From the NCBI GenBank assembly GCA_963664675.2, contig CAXXLB010000014.1, forward strand, positions 248,001 to 312,000: 64,000 nucleotides of DNA, given 5' to 3'. The notes under the pieces were generated by a model. It was not told the DNA's origin and made no database searches. It worked only from the letters and a program-made list of their open reading frames with translations. Below are positions 1 through 8,767 of the stretch, in pieces. A program made the position numbers and the translations under genes. Position 1 is the first letter of the stretch. Every line of letters begins with the position of its first letter. This stretch comes from JASGMR01 sp963664675 (GTDB lineage Bacteria > Thermotogota > Thermotogae > Petrotogales > Kosmotogaceae).

Positions 1-529
1 AGGCATGAGTCAGCCCCGCTCCGAGCACCTTTTCCATTTGAATAAGTGAATATTTATGTAGAAATTCGTCGTATCCAAGTACCAGGTCCTCATAAACTAT
101 GGCTTTCATTCCTCTGTTTATAATGTCTTCAACTGTGAAGAGTACGCAGACGTTGCTTACGAGTCCAATAACGTAGAATGTTGAAATTTCATTTTTTTTA
201 ACTATTTCATCGAGATCTGAGCCATAAAAAGCCGAATATCTCTTTTTTTTGATTTCAATATGATTGGGATAATTTTCTAAAACTTCTTTTACTTCAGGTA
301 TTAATTCGGATCCATAAGTATTTTTTATACAATGTTCCGGCCATTGATGAAATTCAACGTCATTTTTTCTGTGCCAGTCTTGAGTTGTAATTATAATTTC
401 TTTTTTTTCTTTGAACTCTTTTATCTTTTTAGCTGATCTTTCGATAAAATTCATGTTTTTATCTTTATCAAAGAACAACTCTTTGTTGAAAAAGTCATTT
501 TGGTAATCTATTGCTAACAATGCTTTCAT
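1..529 (-). CDS. Isochorismatase/nicotinamidase-family hydrolase (3' end outside window)
   Basis: Reading from an ATG at 529, 176 codons run off the left edge, so the C-terminus is missing. The product resembles cysteine hydrolases of the isochorismatase/nicotinamidase superfamily. Visible are the N-terminal Asp8 in IDYQNDFF, a metal-site-like DWH at 51-53, Lys96 before RYSAF, and Cys128 in GLVSNVCV: the usual Asp-Lys-Cys triad in order and spacing. The DWH pair and SAF motif favour nicotinamidase (nicotinamide to nicotinate, NAD salvage) over isochorismatase, but this is inference. The ATG lies directly after the TAA stop of the upstream LiaF-like gene, so the two are probably cotranscribed. 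Confidence 0.8.
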   Translation of the reverse strand, partial: MKALLAIDYQNDFFNKELFFDKDKNMNFIERSAKKIKEFKEKKEIIITTQDWHRKNDVEFHQWPEHCIKNTYGSELIPEVKEVLENYPNHIEIKKKRYSAFYGSDLDEIVKKNEISTFYVIGLVSNVCVLFTVEDIINRGMKAIVYEDLVLGYDEFLHKYSLIQMEKVLGAGLTHA

Positions 530-1510
530 TTATTCCCCGTCCTCCATATTTATTAAAGCTATTTTACTCATATCGGAGTTAAGATTTATTTCTGAGATAT
601 AAGTACAATTTAAAATGTTCCTAGATATAATTTTATCACCATCTATTTCAAAGTTTTCGATTCCTCTGAAATTTTCAAATATGTTTGTGTTAATTTTTAT
701 TCCGACATTTTTGGGAATGTTAATATTTATAGAAGTTACATCCGAATCAATATTTATATCGCTTGATGATATCGATGATAATGTTATGGATATTCTGGAA
801 AGAGTTGATTTTATATCCAATTTTCTCAACTTCAACTTTGAAAAATCGAATATGCCGTCCGATGCATCGATTTTTAAAGTTCCTGTAATATCACTACCTT
901 CATTCAGTTCGAGATTCATTATTGATTTGTTTACATCCTTTATAGATTCATTTTTACTTATACATTTTGCATTTATCGTACATGAGGTATTTTCTATTTT
1001 ATGTTCCAATGAACCGTTGAAATAATTTTTTTCGAACTTCAGGTTGGAGTAAAAACCTGAATTATTGCCATTATCAACCAGTAGCAATCTCGTCAGACTC
1101 AAGTCTATGTCGAGGTCAAATTTTTGAAACGAGCCCGCTTTTTTGATTTCAATGTTTTGAGTCGAAAGCCTCTGTAATGAATTTGATTTGCCGGATTTTT
1201 TAAGAATTTCAGTCAGTCCCCATGACAACAGATACGATCCTATCAACAATCCTATCAATTGCCAGAAATTCCATGTATGTGGCATAAATTTGAATATTCT
1301 GTTCAATATATCGAATATCAAAAAGCCGGAAAATATTAAGCTGCCCAGATATTCACTTTTAACTATTTTAAAAATTTTCAAACCTAACACTAAAAAGCCA
1401 AAAGCAAAAATACATTCCAGGAAAGTCCAGAAGCTTATTGGAAAAAGCAGTGTAACCGATAAAATGATCAATATTCCAATGATAACTATTAAAAGGGCCT
1501 TTAAATTCAT
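530..1510 (-). CDS. LiaF-like membrane protein with C-terminal DUF4097/LiaF-type beta domain
   Basis: The ATG at 1510 (326 aa) is chosen over an upstream ATG at 1543 because AGGAGTG sits five bases before it. Residues about 1-115 contain about four short hydrophobic segments of the small LiaI/LiaF-type membrane module. The rest is beta-rich with repeating D/S/N and alternating hydrophobics (for example DINIDSDVTSININIP), like the putative adhesin/toastrack domain DUF4097 and the LiaF C-terminal domain. Such proteins sit in the cytoplasmic membrane and in Firmicutes modulate envelope-stress two-component systems; no kinase partner is adjacent here, so a regulatory role is only a family-level guess. 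The stop codon abuts the next gene's ATG. Confidence 0.6.
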   Translation of the reverse strand: MNLKALLIVIIGILIILSVTLLFPISFWTFLECIFAFGFLVLGLKIFKIVKSEYLGSLIFSGFLIFDILNRIFKFMPHTWNFWQLIGLLIGSYLLSWGLTEILKKSGKSNSLQRLSTQNIEIKKAGSFQKFDLDIDLSLTRLLLVDNGNNSGFYSNLKFEKNYFNGSLEHKIENTSCTINAKCISKNESIKDVNKSIMNLELNEGSDITGTLKIDASDGIFDFSKLKLRKLDIKSTLSRISITLSSISSSDINIDSDVTSININIPKNVGIKINTNIFENFRGIENFEIDGDKIISRNILNCTYISEINLNSDMSKIALINMEDGE

Positions 1511-1601
1511 GTAATCACTCCTCTGATTATCTTTGAATCCCAAGATTTTAGAGTATTGGTATCGGGAAAAGGGTATCTACCAATAGTTCATCCAATACTA
1601 T

Positions 1602-1630
1602 ATTATAGCAAGTGAATCCCAATTTCTAAA
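1602..1630 (-). promoter_or_regulatory. Putative promoter for the LiaF-like gene
   Basis: On the minus strand TTTAGA (1630-1625) is followed after 17 bases by TATAAT (1607-1602), itself preceded by TGC, giving an extended -10 of TGCTATAAT. It lies about 90 bases upstream of the ATG at 1510. Seen in sequence; activity is inferred. Confidence 0.5.
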
Positions 1631-1681
1631 CCGGACTGGATAAAAATAAGCGTGACAATTTTATGAGGTAGTATATAACGG

Positions 1682-1813
1682 ATGGGTAAATTGAGGATTA
1701 AAAATCTTATAGTACCTACATACATCAAAATGACTTGTAAAAAATGCCTGCATGTTTCGAAAACCCGGTTGATTATCGATTTTCATGATGATGTTTGTCC
1801 ATCGGTGAAATGA
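1682..1813 (+). CDS. Possible small ORF, 43 aa, with a CxxC motif
   Basis: An ATG at 1682 opens a 43-codon frame ending in TGA at 1811-1813. It contains TCKKC near residues 18-22 and one further Cys near residue 39, so a small zinc-ribbon-like or rubredoxin-like peptide is conceivable. A weak AGGTAG lies about 12 bases upstream. The frame is antisense to the flanking operons, sits in a 390-base intergenic region and may be chance or a remnant of a larger gene. I recognise no family. Confidence 0.2.
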   Translation: MGKLRIKNLIVPTYIKMTCKKCLHVSKTRLIIDFHDDVCPSVK

Positions 1814-1840
1814 TACAAATCCTTGTGTCATCTGTTACAG

Positions 1841-1873
1841 AAAAGCCTTCCTTAAAAAAACAGGAAGGCTTTT
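1841..1873 (-). terminator. Intrinsic terminator downstream of the rhomboid gene
   Basis: AAAAGCCTTCC and GGAAGGCTTTT form an 11-bp stem around an 11-base A-rich loop, about 28 bases past the rhomboid stop. The T-run is part of the stem, so it may act in both directions. Confidence 0.6.
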
Positions 1874-1900
1874 AACGAATTTCCGGTATTTTTTATGTTA

Positions 1901-2782
1901 TTAAATCCATTTTTTTAAACTGTCCAGTTCTCTTCTTGTGATGAAATTTTTCGTGAACAGATTATTCAATATTGCAACTGAAAGGTTATAGTCGTTGATT
2001 GCCACGAGATCTTTTCTCAGATTTCCCAGAATCAATTTCTTTTTTTCATCTTTTTCGACACTAAAATCGTCCTTCAGCTTATATAATTGTGGACCATATT
2101 TCATGATAATCTGCTTTCCCAGTTGCTGTTTTTTCTCTTTATCACTATTATTATTATTATTTACCGGAGCGTACTTTGCTTTTGGGCTTCTCCTTATTTT
2201 TGAATTGTACGCAATAAAATAGCCCATTATCGAACCGATTATCAGACCGCCTATATGTGCCGCGTTACTGATACCGGAATTTGTCAATCCCAAAATTATA
2301 TTCACGAAAATTATGGGCAGAAGGGAGAATCCCGTGATGCTTTTCAGATGAATCGGGGTATCTTTTCTCAACCCAAGTGCGAATAAAACACCTACTAATC
2401 CAAAAATAGCCGTACTTGCTCCTATCGTTACACTGGGTGTAAAAAGAACGGCAAAAAGGTTTCCAACTATACCGGTTCCAAAATAAAACAACAGATATTT
2501 TTTCATTCCATAAGTATTTTCAACTAAATTTCCCAGTTGAAACAGTGCCCACATGTTGAAAGCGATGTGCAGGATGTTTCCGTGCAGGAAAAGAGCCGTT
2601 AGCGGTTGGTATACCAGGCCATGCGATAAACCCCACTGGCTTATTCCTGCATAAATCAGCATATAATTATACGTCGGAACGCTGATATATTTTAAAATGG
2701 TCTGTACTAAATAAACAGCCACATTTATAACGATCAAAATAAAGGTTGCGTTTTTGTAGTTATATCTTCTATACAATGGCAT
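1901..2782 (-). CDS. Rhomboid-family intramembrane serine protease
   Basis: A 293-aa polytopic membrane protein. The catalytic dyad is visible: Ser123 in GASTAIFG and His176 in NAAHIGG. The HGNILHIAFNMW stretch at 67-78 carries the conserved His and Asn of rhomboids (oxyanion site), and glycine-rich helix packing is typical. It should cleave single-pass membrane proteins within the bilayer; the substrate is unknown. After the sixth helix (about residue 193) comes an Asn-rich linker and a charged helical tail of about 85 residues, similar to the tail of the gene immediately upstream. The start ATG is preceded by AGGAGAG. It is the last gene of the operon, 10 bases after the previous stop, and is followed by a hairpin terminator. 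Confidence 0.92.
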   Translation of the reverse strand: MPLYRRYNYKNATFILIVINVAVYLVQTILKYISVPTYNYMLIYAGISQWGLSHGLVYQPLTALFLHGNILHIAFNMWALFQLGNLVENTYGMKKYLLFYFGTGIVGNLFAVLFTPSVTIGASTAIFGLVGVLFALGLRKDTPIHLKSITGFSLLPIIFVNIILGLTNSGISNAAHIGGLIIGSIMGYFIAYNSKIRRSPKAKYAPVNNNNNSDKEKKQQLGKQIIMKYGPQLYKLKDDFSVEKDEKKKLILGNLRKDLVAINDYNLSVAILNNLFTKNFITRRELDSLKKWI

Positions 2783-2792
2783 TTTTCTCTCC

Positions 2793-3707
2793 TTAAAACA
2801 ATAAGTTTTCTAATTTTTTATATTCGTCATATTTGAGAAGATTTTCGCTCAAAAAACTATCGAGGATGTTTTTAACTTCTTTTGGATCGATTTTGCCCAG
2901 ATCCATGTACAGACGGGCCAAAACTTCCTTTCGTTTTTGATTATCCAGATCCTTTCTCAAATAATTCGAATAATGTTCTTTCATTTTACCGATAAAGTCT
3001 TCGCTCTTCTTTTTATCGTCACTTTTTTTCTTTTCTTGTTTTTCTTTGATGTCTTTCAGAAGTTTTACTTTTTCTTCAAGTTTCAAGTTGATCATTTGAG
3101 ACTTTGAAATTCTGTATCTGAAAAACCAGCTGAAAAGACCGTATGTGAATATTGTGAAAACCAGATATACGAAAAAGGGCATGGGTTTCAGTGCGGGTAT
3201 CTGAATGTTTTTTTGTTTCATTAAAAGCGTTTGAATTGAGAATTCATCCGTATATATCGATTTAAACAGAAAATACAAAAGAATGATCGATGCAATAGAG
3301 GAAACGAGCATCACCATTGATGCCAGTACATACATTGGGTCAAGATCACTGACATTTATCTGAGAATAATCGAACACATCTCCGTTGAATATCATGTCTT
3401 CTACCTTTGAAACCGAGAAAACCGAAGCTATATTCATGGCAGTGTAAGTCAATGAGTATAAAATTGCATAATATATTGATTTTTTCTTTATTTTAAGTAA
3501 TGAAAGATTCTGTTCGGAAATCAGTTTGTTTTCGAGGAGTTTTTTTATCTTGTAATCTCTGTTGAATGATAATGAAAACCATATAAATAAACTTATGATC
3601 ATACCCAAGACCATTACGATTATATAAAAAGAAATATTCGAAATGAATAGAGGCAGAAAAGTCAATATACCTCCGATGATAAAAATAACGGGACTGAGTT
3701 TTATCAA
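2793..3707 (-). CDS. Membrane protein of unknown function with rhomboid-tail-like C-terminus
   Basis: 304 aa starting with TTG at 3707, overlapping the rqcH stop (TTGA) and preceded by AAGGAGG. I do not recognise the family. It has a pair of hydrophobic helices at the N-terminus (about 5-48), further membrane segments about 78-98, 128-150 and 178-200, then a Lys-rich coiled stretch (215-245). The last 60 residues align by eye with the tail of the neighbouring rhomboid protein: basic residues, xLRKDL-like, a run of leucines, then N(L/F)(L/I)xxxExxxL at the end. The shared module plus adjacency suggests the two proteins work together or descend from a common tail domain. Confidence 0.65.
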   Translation of the reverse strand: MIKLSPVIFIIGGILTFLPLFISNISFYIIVMVLGMIISLFIWFSLSFNRDYKIKKLLENKLISEQNLSLLKIKKKSIYYAILYSLTYTAMNIASVFSVSKVEDMIFNGDVFDYSQINVSDLDPMYVLASMVMLVSSIASIILLYFLFKSIYTDEFSIQTLLMKQKNIQIPALKPMPFFVYLVFTIFTYGLFSWFFRYRISKSQMINLKLEEKVKLLKDIKEKQEKKKSDDKKKSEDFIGKMKEHYSNYLRKDLDNQKRKEVLARLYMDLGKIDPKEVKNILDSFLSENLLKYDEYKKLENLLF

Positions 3708-5332
3708 TTATTTTCCTCCTTAATTTTTGGTATTACGGTGTAACTTTTTTCGTTTTTATAAAGAACCATGCCAGGTTTTGTTCCCTTCGGTTTCCACACA
3801 TATTTTACCCTGGTAAAAGCCACATTCACTTTGGAAGAGTTTCTTCCTTTAGAAAAATAGGCGGCCAGAGATGCTCCATATAATATCACGTCTTCTTGTG
3901 GTTCTTTTCCAGCCGTTTTTAGTATAACATGAGCTCCGGGGATTTCCTTTGCATGAAACCAGTAATCATCTTTTGCGGCATTTTTTGTCAGTTCATCATT
4001 TTGAAAATTATTTTTTCCCACAAGAAATTGAAATCCTTTGTAATTATAAGTTCTGTATTCGGATTTCTTTTTTATTCTGTCAATTTTGTATATTCTCTTT
4101 GTGCTTTTGAGAAGATTGTTTTTCTGCAGTTCCGATTTTATTTCGTCTATTTCATTTCTGTCGTCGCAGAGGTTTATCATTTGATAGAGTTGATTTAAAT
4201 ATTCGATGTCTTTTTCAATAGTTTTCAATCTTTTCAATAATCCACTGTGCTTTCTTTTTGCCTTCTCATAATATTTGAAATATTTTTGTGAATTTTGTGA
4301 CGGAGTGAGGTTTGGATCCATAGATATTTTAATATTTCTATTTTCCTGCCAGTCAAAAAGTTCTATCTTCTCTGTATTATCGGGAATTTTATAGAGATTG
4401 GAAATTATTAAATTTCCATAATTCTTATATTCATCAAAATCCTTCACTGAAGATAGTTCCCTTTGAAGATCATTTTGCAGTTTAGTTTTTTTATCCAGTT
4501 CCTTCTTGACGATCTTTAGGAATTTGTTCTTGTACGTATTCAGATCGTCGTATATTTTTCCTCTTCTGACATTCGTATTTATGTAATTTAAGATATTTAT
4601 TTTTTCCGCATCATCACTGTTTTCGGGTTTGAAGGGAAAAATCTCCTCCGTATTCAAATCCATATAAATCTCAGAATTTAAGTATGATTCTTTGAGTTTA
4701 ATGATATTTTCCCAGATTTCAGATTTATTTGTTGTACCTTTAATGAGGAATTTTGCCGTTTTTGATGATATTCCCTGGATCAATTCCATCAGATCTCTGT
4801 AACCAGAAATCTCAGTACACATGAAATTTTCTTTGTTTAATTCCGATAGGGGTATTTTTGAAGTTTTCAATGGCGAATATTCCGAGCCCTCCATGAGAGT
4901 GCGTTTGCTTGATATTTTTCTTTTCAAAATCAGTGCTATCTTTTTTTTATCATCTATTATTATTATATTCGAATTTGGGCCCATCAATTCTATTACCAGT
5001 TCAATTCTTACTGTTTCACCGAACACATTTTTTTTGATGAACGAGAGAAAAACGATTCTATCGTTTTCAAATTGTGAAATCTCTTCAAGAAACATTCCTG
5101 TTAAATTCCTTCTCAGAAAAGTCAGAAAGGGAGAGGTGAAACTGTATTCTTCTTTTTCATCTACACTCGTCAGAAAAGAATTTGAAGGGTCGGTTGAGAC
5201 CTGTATTGAATTTTTACCAAATTTAAAGTAAAAATTAAACCTTGAAGATTGGTATATTTTTTTTACTCTTTTTCCCCTGAAATCCTCAAGATTCAATAAT
5301 ATTTTGTGAAGCAGAAATCCATCTATATTCAT
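3704..5332 (-). CDS. rqcH: Rqc2/RqcH homologue (NFACT family), ribosome-associated quality control
   Basis: 542 aa beginning MNIDGFLLHKIL, the classical start of NFACT proteins (once called fibronectin-binding protein A). The N-terminal NFACT-N domain carries Asp91-Arg92, matching the DR motif that RqcH needs to bind tRNA-Ala and extend C-terminal alanine tails on stalled chains. A long charged coiled region spans roughly 265-400. The C-terminal NFACT-R domain shows DDYWFHAKEIPGAHVIL, its diagnostic signature. It should act on the obstructed 50S subunit. The ATG at 5332 lies inside the 3' end of ispE (47-base overlap). Family assignment is firm; function is by homology. Confidence 0.92.
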   Translation of the reverse strand: MNIDGFLLHKILLNLEDFRGKRVKKIYQSSRFNFYFKFGKNSIQVSTDPSNSFLTSVDEKEEYSFTSPFLTFLRRNLTGMFLEEISQFENDRIVFLSFIKKNVFGETVRIELVIELMGPNSNIIIIDDKKKIALILKRKISSKRTLMEGSEYSPLKTSKIPLSELNKENFMCTEISGYRDLMELIQGISSKTAKFLIKGTTNKSEIWENIIKLKESYLNSEIYMDLNTEEIFPFKPENSDDAEKINILNYINTNVRRGKIYDDLNTYKNKFLKIVKKELDKKTKLQNDLQRELSSVKDFDEYKNYGNLIISNLYKIPDNTEKIELFDWQENRNIKISMDPNLTPSQNSQKYFKYYEKAKRKHSGLLKRLKTIEKDIEYLNQLYQMINLCDDRNEIDEIKSELQKNNLLKSTKRIYKIDRIKKKSEYRTYNYKGFQFLVGKNNFQNDELTKNAAKDDYWFHAKEIPGAHVILKTAGKEPQEDVILYGASLAAYFSKGRNSSKVNVAFTRVKYVWKPKGTKPGMVLYKNEKSYTVIPKIKEENN

Positions 5333-6179
5333 TCAGATTGTACACCTCTTCAGAACCAACGAAAAAATTTTTTGAGCAATTGTCTTTGAAAACTGTGAAT
5401 ACGGTGCTCCCCGATCCGCTGATTCTTGTGAATAAGCCATTTTTACCCGTGGCTTCCTTATATTTTAATTTAATTTCATTATCTTTTGATAAAAGAAATC
5501 TTTCGAAAGTATTTTCGGAATAATTTTTAACATTTTCTAAATTACATTTTTTCAATAATTTGTACAGAGTGAAAAGATTTTCTTTATCGATCTTATCGGA
5601 AATTTTGTTTTTATCAATATAGTTGAAAGCCGTCTCTGTCGAAACTTTAGAAGCTGGTAGAATTATTTCAACACAGTATTTTACCAGGTCTTCCTTTATA
5701 ATTATTCGTTCTCCTCTTCCAAAGATAATACAGGTACCGGAATATAAAAAAAAAGGAATGTCGCTTCCAAGAGAAAGAGCGATACTAAAAATTTCTTTTG
5801 CAGACAATTTATAGAAAAATTTTGAAAATCTTAAAATGAATGCCGCATCGGAACTTCCCCCACCCAGACCTCCACAGGAGGGAATGCTTTTTTTCAGTTC
5901 AATATCGAAGGGAAAAATTTCTCCGGTCAGATTTTCAATCGATTTCACGGCTTTGAATATCAAATTGTTTTCATTCCATTTTAAAGTTTTGTCATTTGAA
6001 AGAAATATTCTTTTCCCGGCGGATCTGTTCATTCTTTTAAGCTTTATTTCATCGAAGAGATCAACTGTTTGCATTAACGAACCTATTTCATGAAAACCAT
6101 CGCTGCGTTTCCCCCCCACCAACAGCGAAAGATTTATCTTCGCAGGACAGTGAAGAGTGAATGTGTTATTCGAAGTCAT
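5286..6179 (-). CDS. ispE: 4-diphosphocytidyl-2-C-methyl-D-erythritol kinase
   Basis: GHMP kinase of the non-mevalonate (MEP) isoprenoid pathway: phosphorylates the 2-hydroxyl of CDP-methylerythritol with ATP. The N-terminus has PAKINLSL and the G(F/Y)HE motif (DGFHEIGSLMQ), and the ATP loop is GGLGGGSSDAA. Near the C-terminus is the third GHMP motif, ISGSGSTVF. I take ATG 6179 (297 aa), preceded by AAGGAA, instead of the in-frame ATG at 6194; it overlaps the nucleotidyltransferase gene by 14 bases. Cytoplasmic, cotranscribed with rqcH, which begins inside its 3' end. Confidence 0.95.
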   Translation of the reverse strand: MTSNNTFTLHCPAKINLSLLVGGKRSDGFHEIGSLMQTVDLFDEIKLKRMNRSAGKRIFLSNDKTLKWNENNLIFKAVKSIENLTGEIFPFDIELKKSIPSCGGLGGGSSDAAFILRFSKFFYKLSAKEIFSIALSLGSDIPFFLYSGTCIIFGRGERIIIKEDLVKYCVEIILPASKVSTETAFNYIDKNKISDKIDKENLFTLYKLLKKCNLENVKNYSENTFERFLLSKDNEIKLKYKEATGKNGLFTRISGSGSTVFTVFKDNCSKNFFVGSEEVYNLNEYRWISASQNIIES

Positions 6180-8763
6180 TGAAATTTCCTTCATATAGAA
6201 AATTTTTCACAAATTTTCTTTCTTCATCCGCCGGCATACCGTCGAGTCTCGCTTTATATAATTTATCAAGGACGACACTCACCAGAGGGCCTTTGAATAT
6301 TTTATATTCTTCGTACAGATTTTTGCCGTTGATTTCAAGTTTTATATTTTTAATCTTCTTCGCATACTCTTTTATGAATTCCGAATTTTTTTTATTCAGG
6401 TATGCATCCAGGAAGTAAAGAATTTCTGTTTTAATTTTACCCGACAGTTCGTACAATTTTGAATAGCTTATATCTTCATTTTCATTGAAAAAATTCAGTA
6501 TATCATTTATTTTCAGGAAAACTCTCTTGAATTTTGGGGAAAATCCATATCTTTTAATGAATGAATCTATATCTTCCGTTTTTGAATCATAAAGCAAAAA
6601 GATGGCAAAAATCTCAAAAAGTGAAGGCGTTCCAAAAATATCCATATTGTCATTAACATTTTCAAAAAAACGGTAGAACATTTTTTCGGTTTTTTTATTC
6701 AGTTTGCTTCCCCTGACCAAATGAGAGTAAATTCTCAGTTCTTTTATTCTCTTTATCGAATAGCAGGGATTTTTTTCGTTGAGAATGTTGATCAACTCTT
6801 CCCTCAGTCGCTGACCACTCACCCTTTCAAGATATTTTTTTCTGACGGCTTCTTTCAGCAGTTCTAAAGTGGTTTCCTCGAAGGAGAAATCGAATCTCTG
6901 CTCAAAACGTATCCCCCTTAATATTCTTGTAGGATCTTCTAAAAAACTCAGATTATGAAGAATTCGGATTTTTTTTGCCGCCAGATCTCCTCTTGAATTG
7001 AAGAAATCCACCAGTATTCCAAATTCTTCCGTGTTCAACTTTATTGCCATGGCATTTATCGAAAAATCTCTTCTGTACAGATCTTTTTTTATAGTACTCA
7101 TTTTAATTCTAGGTAATATCGCCGGTCTTTCGTAGTATTCGGTTCTTGCCGAAGCGAAATCCACCGAAATACCATTTTTAAAAATGAGTTTAGAGGTTAA
7201 AAATTCCTTGTGGTGTTCGACGGAGATATTCAGAAAATCTGCAATTTTTTCCGTAAACTCGTTGGCGTTTCCCTCTACAACTATGTCGATATCGAAGTTT
7301 TTTCTGTTCAGCAAAAGATCTCTCACAAAACCACCCACTACGAATACGGGGATGTTGTAGGTGGAAGCGATTGATCCTATTATTTTCAGCACGGACTGGA
7401 TTCTTTTTGGCGGTCTGGTGTTGATCAGATTAGTGATCTTCTGAATTTTCGGAACATCGGGTTTATCTTCAGTTGCAACGAACTCCCTTATGAATAAATC
7501 CTTAGTCGTAACTATCCCCAGTAAAATCCCATTTTCTAGCACCAATAAACAATCGGTGTTATTGTTGTTGAAAAGTTCCTTGGCGTGTTGTATGCTTTTT
7601 TCCTTATTGATAACTATCACTGATTTACTCATCAGTTTTTCAATTCTCGTTTGAAATAATTTATGTTGAAATGCCAGTTGAATTTCCTTACGTCTTATTA
7701 TTCCCACGATCTTTTCTTTTTTTATAACCGGTAAATTTTTATGTCCGGTTTGATTTATTATTTTATACACTTCTTTAACCGTCATATTTGCAAAAACAGT
7801 TCTCACCGGCGAAGTCATTATATTTTTAATTTTTCTGAAATCCAGTGATAATTTTTCAAAATTTTCTTTTATGGAATTTTTCACTTCATTAACGTCGGAA
7901 CAGCTGAAAAATCCGTAAGCAATTTTTATTTTTTGAATATTTATAAATGTTGGTTTAAGAAGTTCATTCAGATCGAAGAGTTCCCTGGTCTTACAGTAAA
8001 AATATATTTTGTCTCTTATCTGATACAGGACGACAAGTGTATCGTAGTCCAGGCTATCCCATAACTTTTCAATGTTTTCAAGAAATGAATCATGAAATTC
8101 GGCATTTTTTATAAAAGTTATTCCCAGAGTCAGACCGGAATTGTTGTATGCTTTTACATTCAACAGGAGTTTTCGGAAAATATCACTTGAAAAACGTTTC
8201 AGTGGGGTATAAGAATATTTTGAAATTTCTTTTATATTCAGATTTTTACTTATTAAATTTGAGGCCGCTCTGAAATCAAGCCTTTTAACATTGTTTTTTG
8301 TAAAATTATTCGTTTTTTTGTACAGGGCTGTCAGAAAAAGTTTTGATTCTTCGATTGAAAGATTTATTTTTTGTTCGAAAATCTTCTCTGTTACAACTGA
8401 AATACATGCGGCAGATTCATAACATATGTAATCCGTATTTTCCCTCTTCTCTCTTTCTCTGTCTTCGTTATCGATAAATGACAGATGTTCCAGGTCACCT
8501 ATCTTACCCAGTAATGATTTGTTTATCAGTTCCAGAGATGTAGTCCCGATAACTACCAGAGAAGATATCTTTCTTATGTTTACTTCCTCCATCGTATAAT
8601 AGGGAAAATAAACCCCGGTATTTTTCAAATAAATAGAAATATCCGGAGAAAAACTTCCGGAAAAAATTATATTATGATCTTTGAACAATCTCTGAGATGC
8701 TATCGCAGAAGCAAAAACATCAAAATCGGGATTATTTATCGTGGTGATTATTTTCAATTGCAC
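6166..8763 (-). CDS. Poly(A) polymerase/CCA tRNA nucleotidyltransferase fused to DHH-like and CBS domains
   Basis: 865 aa, GTG start at 8763. Domains in order: a DHH-phosphoesterase-like N-terminus (about 1-300), two CBS motifs (about 313-362 and 375-424), then a class II nucleotidyltransferase head with VGG at 476-478, RDLLL at 481-485 and the catalytic DID at 491-493, followed by RRDFSINAMA and the helical neck/body. It should add CCA or A residues to tRNA 3' ends; CBS pairs usually sense adenine nucleotides. This full-length fusion is known from Thermotogota and some other deep lineages. Oddity: the DHH part lacks its namesake motif (DNED at 98-101), so that domain looks catalytically dead. 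It begins four bases after the SAM hydrolase stop. Confidence 0.88.
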   Translation of the reverse strand: MQLKIITTINNPDFDVFASAIASQRLFKDHNIIFSGSFSPDISIYLKNTGVYFPYYTMEEVNIRKISSLVVIGTTSLELINKSLLGKIGDLEHLSFIDNEDREREKRENTDYICYESAACISVVTEKIFEQKINLSIEESKLFLTALYKKTNNFTKNNVKRLDFRAASNLISKNLNIKEISKYSYTPLKRFSSDIFRKLLLNVKAYNNSGLTLGITFIKNAEFHDSFLENIEKLWDSLDYDTLVVLYQIRDKIYFYCKTRELFDLNELLKPTFINIQKIKIAYGFFSCSDVNEVKNSIKENFEKLSLDFRKIKNIMTSPVRTVFANMTVKEVYKIINQTGHKNLPVIKKEKIVGIIRRKEIQLAFQHKLFQTRIEKLMSKSVIVINKEKSIQHAKELFNNNNTDCLLVLENGILLGIVTTKDLFIREFVATEDKPDVPKIQKITNLINTRPPKRIQSVLKIIGSIASTYNIPVFVVGGFVRDLLLNRKNFDIDIVVEGNANEFTEKIADFLNISVEHHKEFLTSKLIFKNGISVDFASARTEYYERPAILPRIKMSTIKKDLYRRDFSINAMAIKLNTEEFGILVDFFNSRGDLAAKKIRILHNLSFLEDPTRILRGIRFEQRFDFSFEETTLELLKEAVRKKYLERVSGQRLREELINILNEKNPCYSIKRIKELRIYSHLVRGSKLNKKTEKMFYRFFENVNDNMDIFGTPSLFEIFAIFLLYDSKTEDIDSFIKRYGFSPKFKRVFLKINDILNFFNENEDISYSKLYELSGKIKTEILYFLDAYLNKKNSEFIKEYAKKIKNIKLEINGKNLYEEYKIFKGPLVSVVLDKLYKARLDGMPADEERKFVKNFLYEGNFNDFE

Positions 8764-8767
8764 ACCC

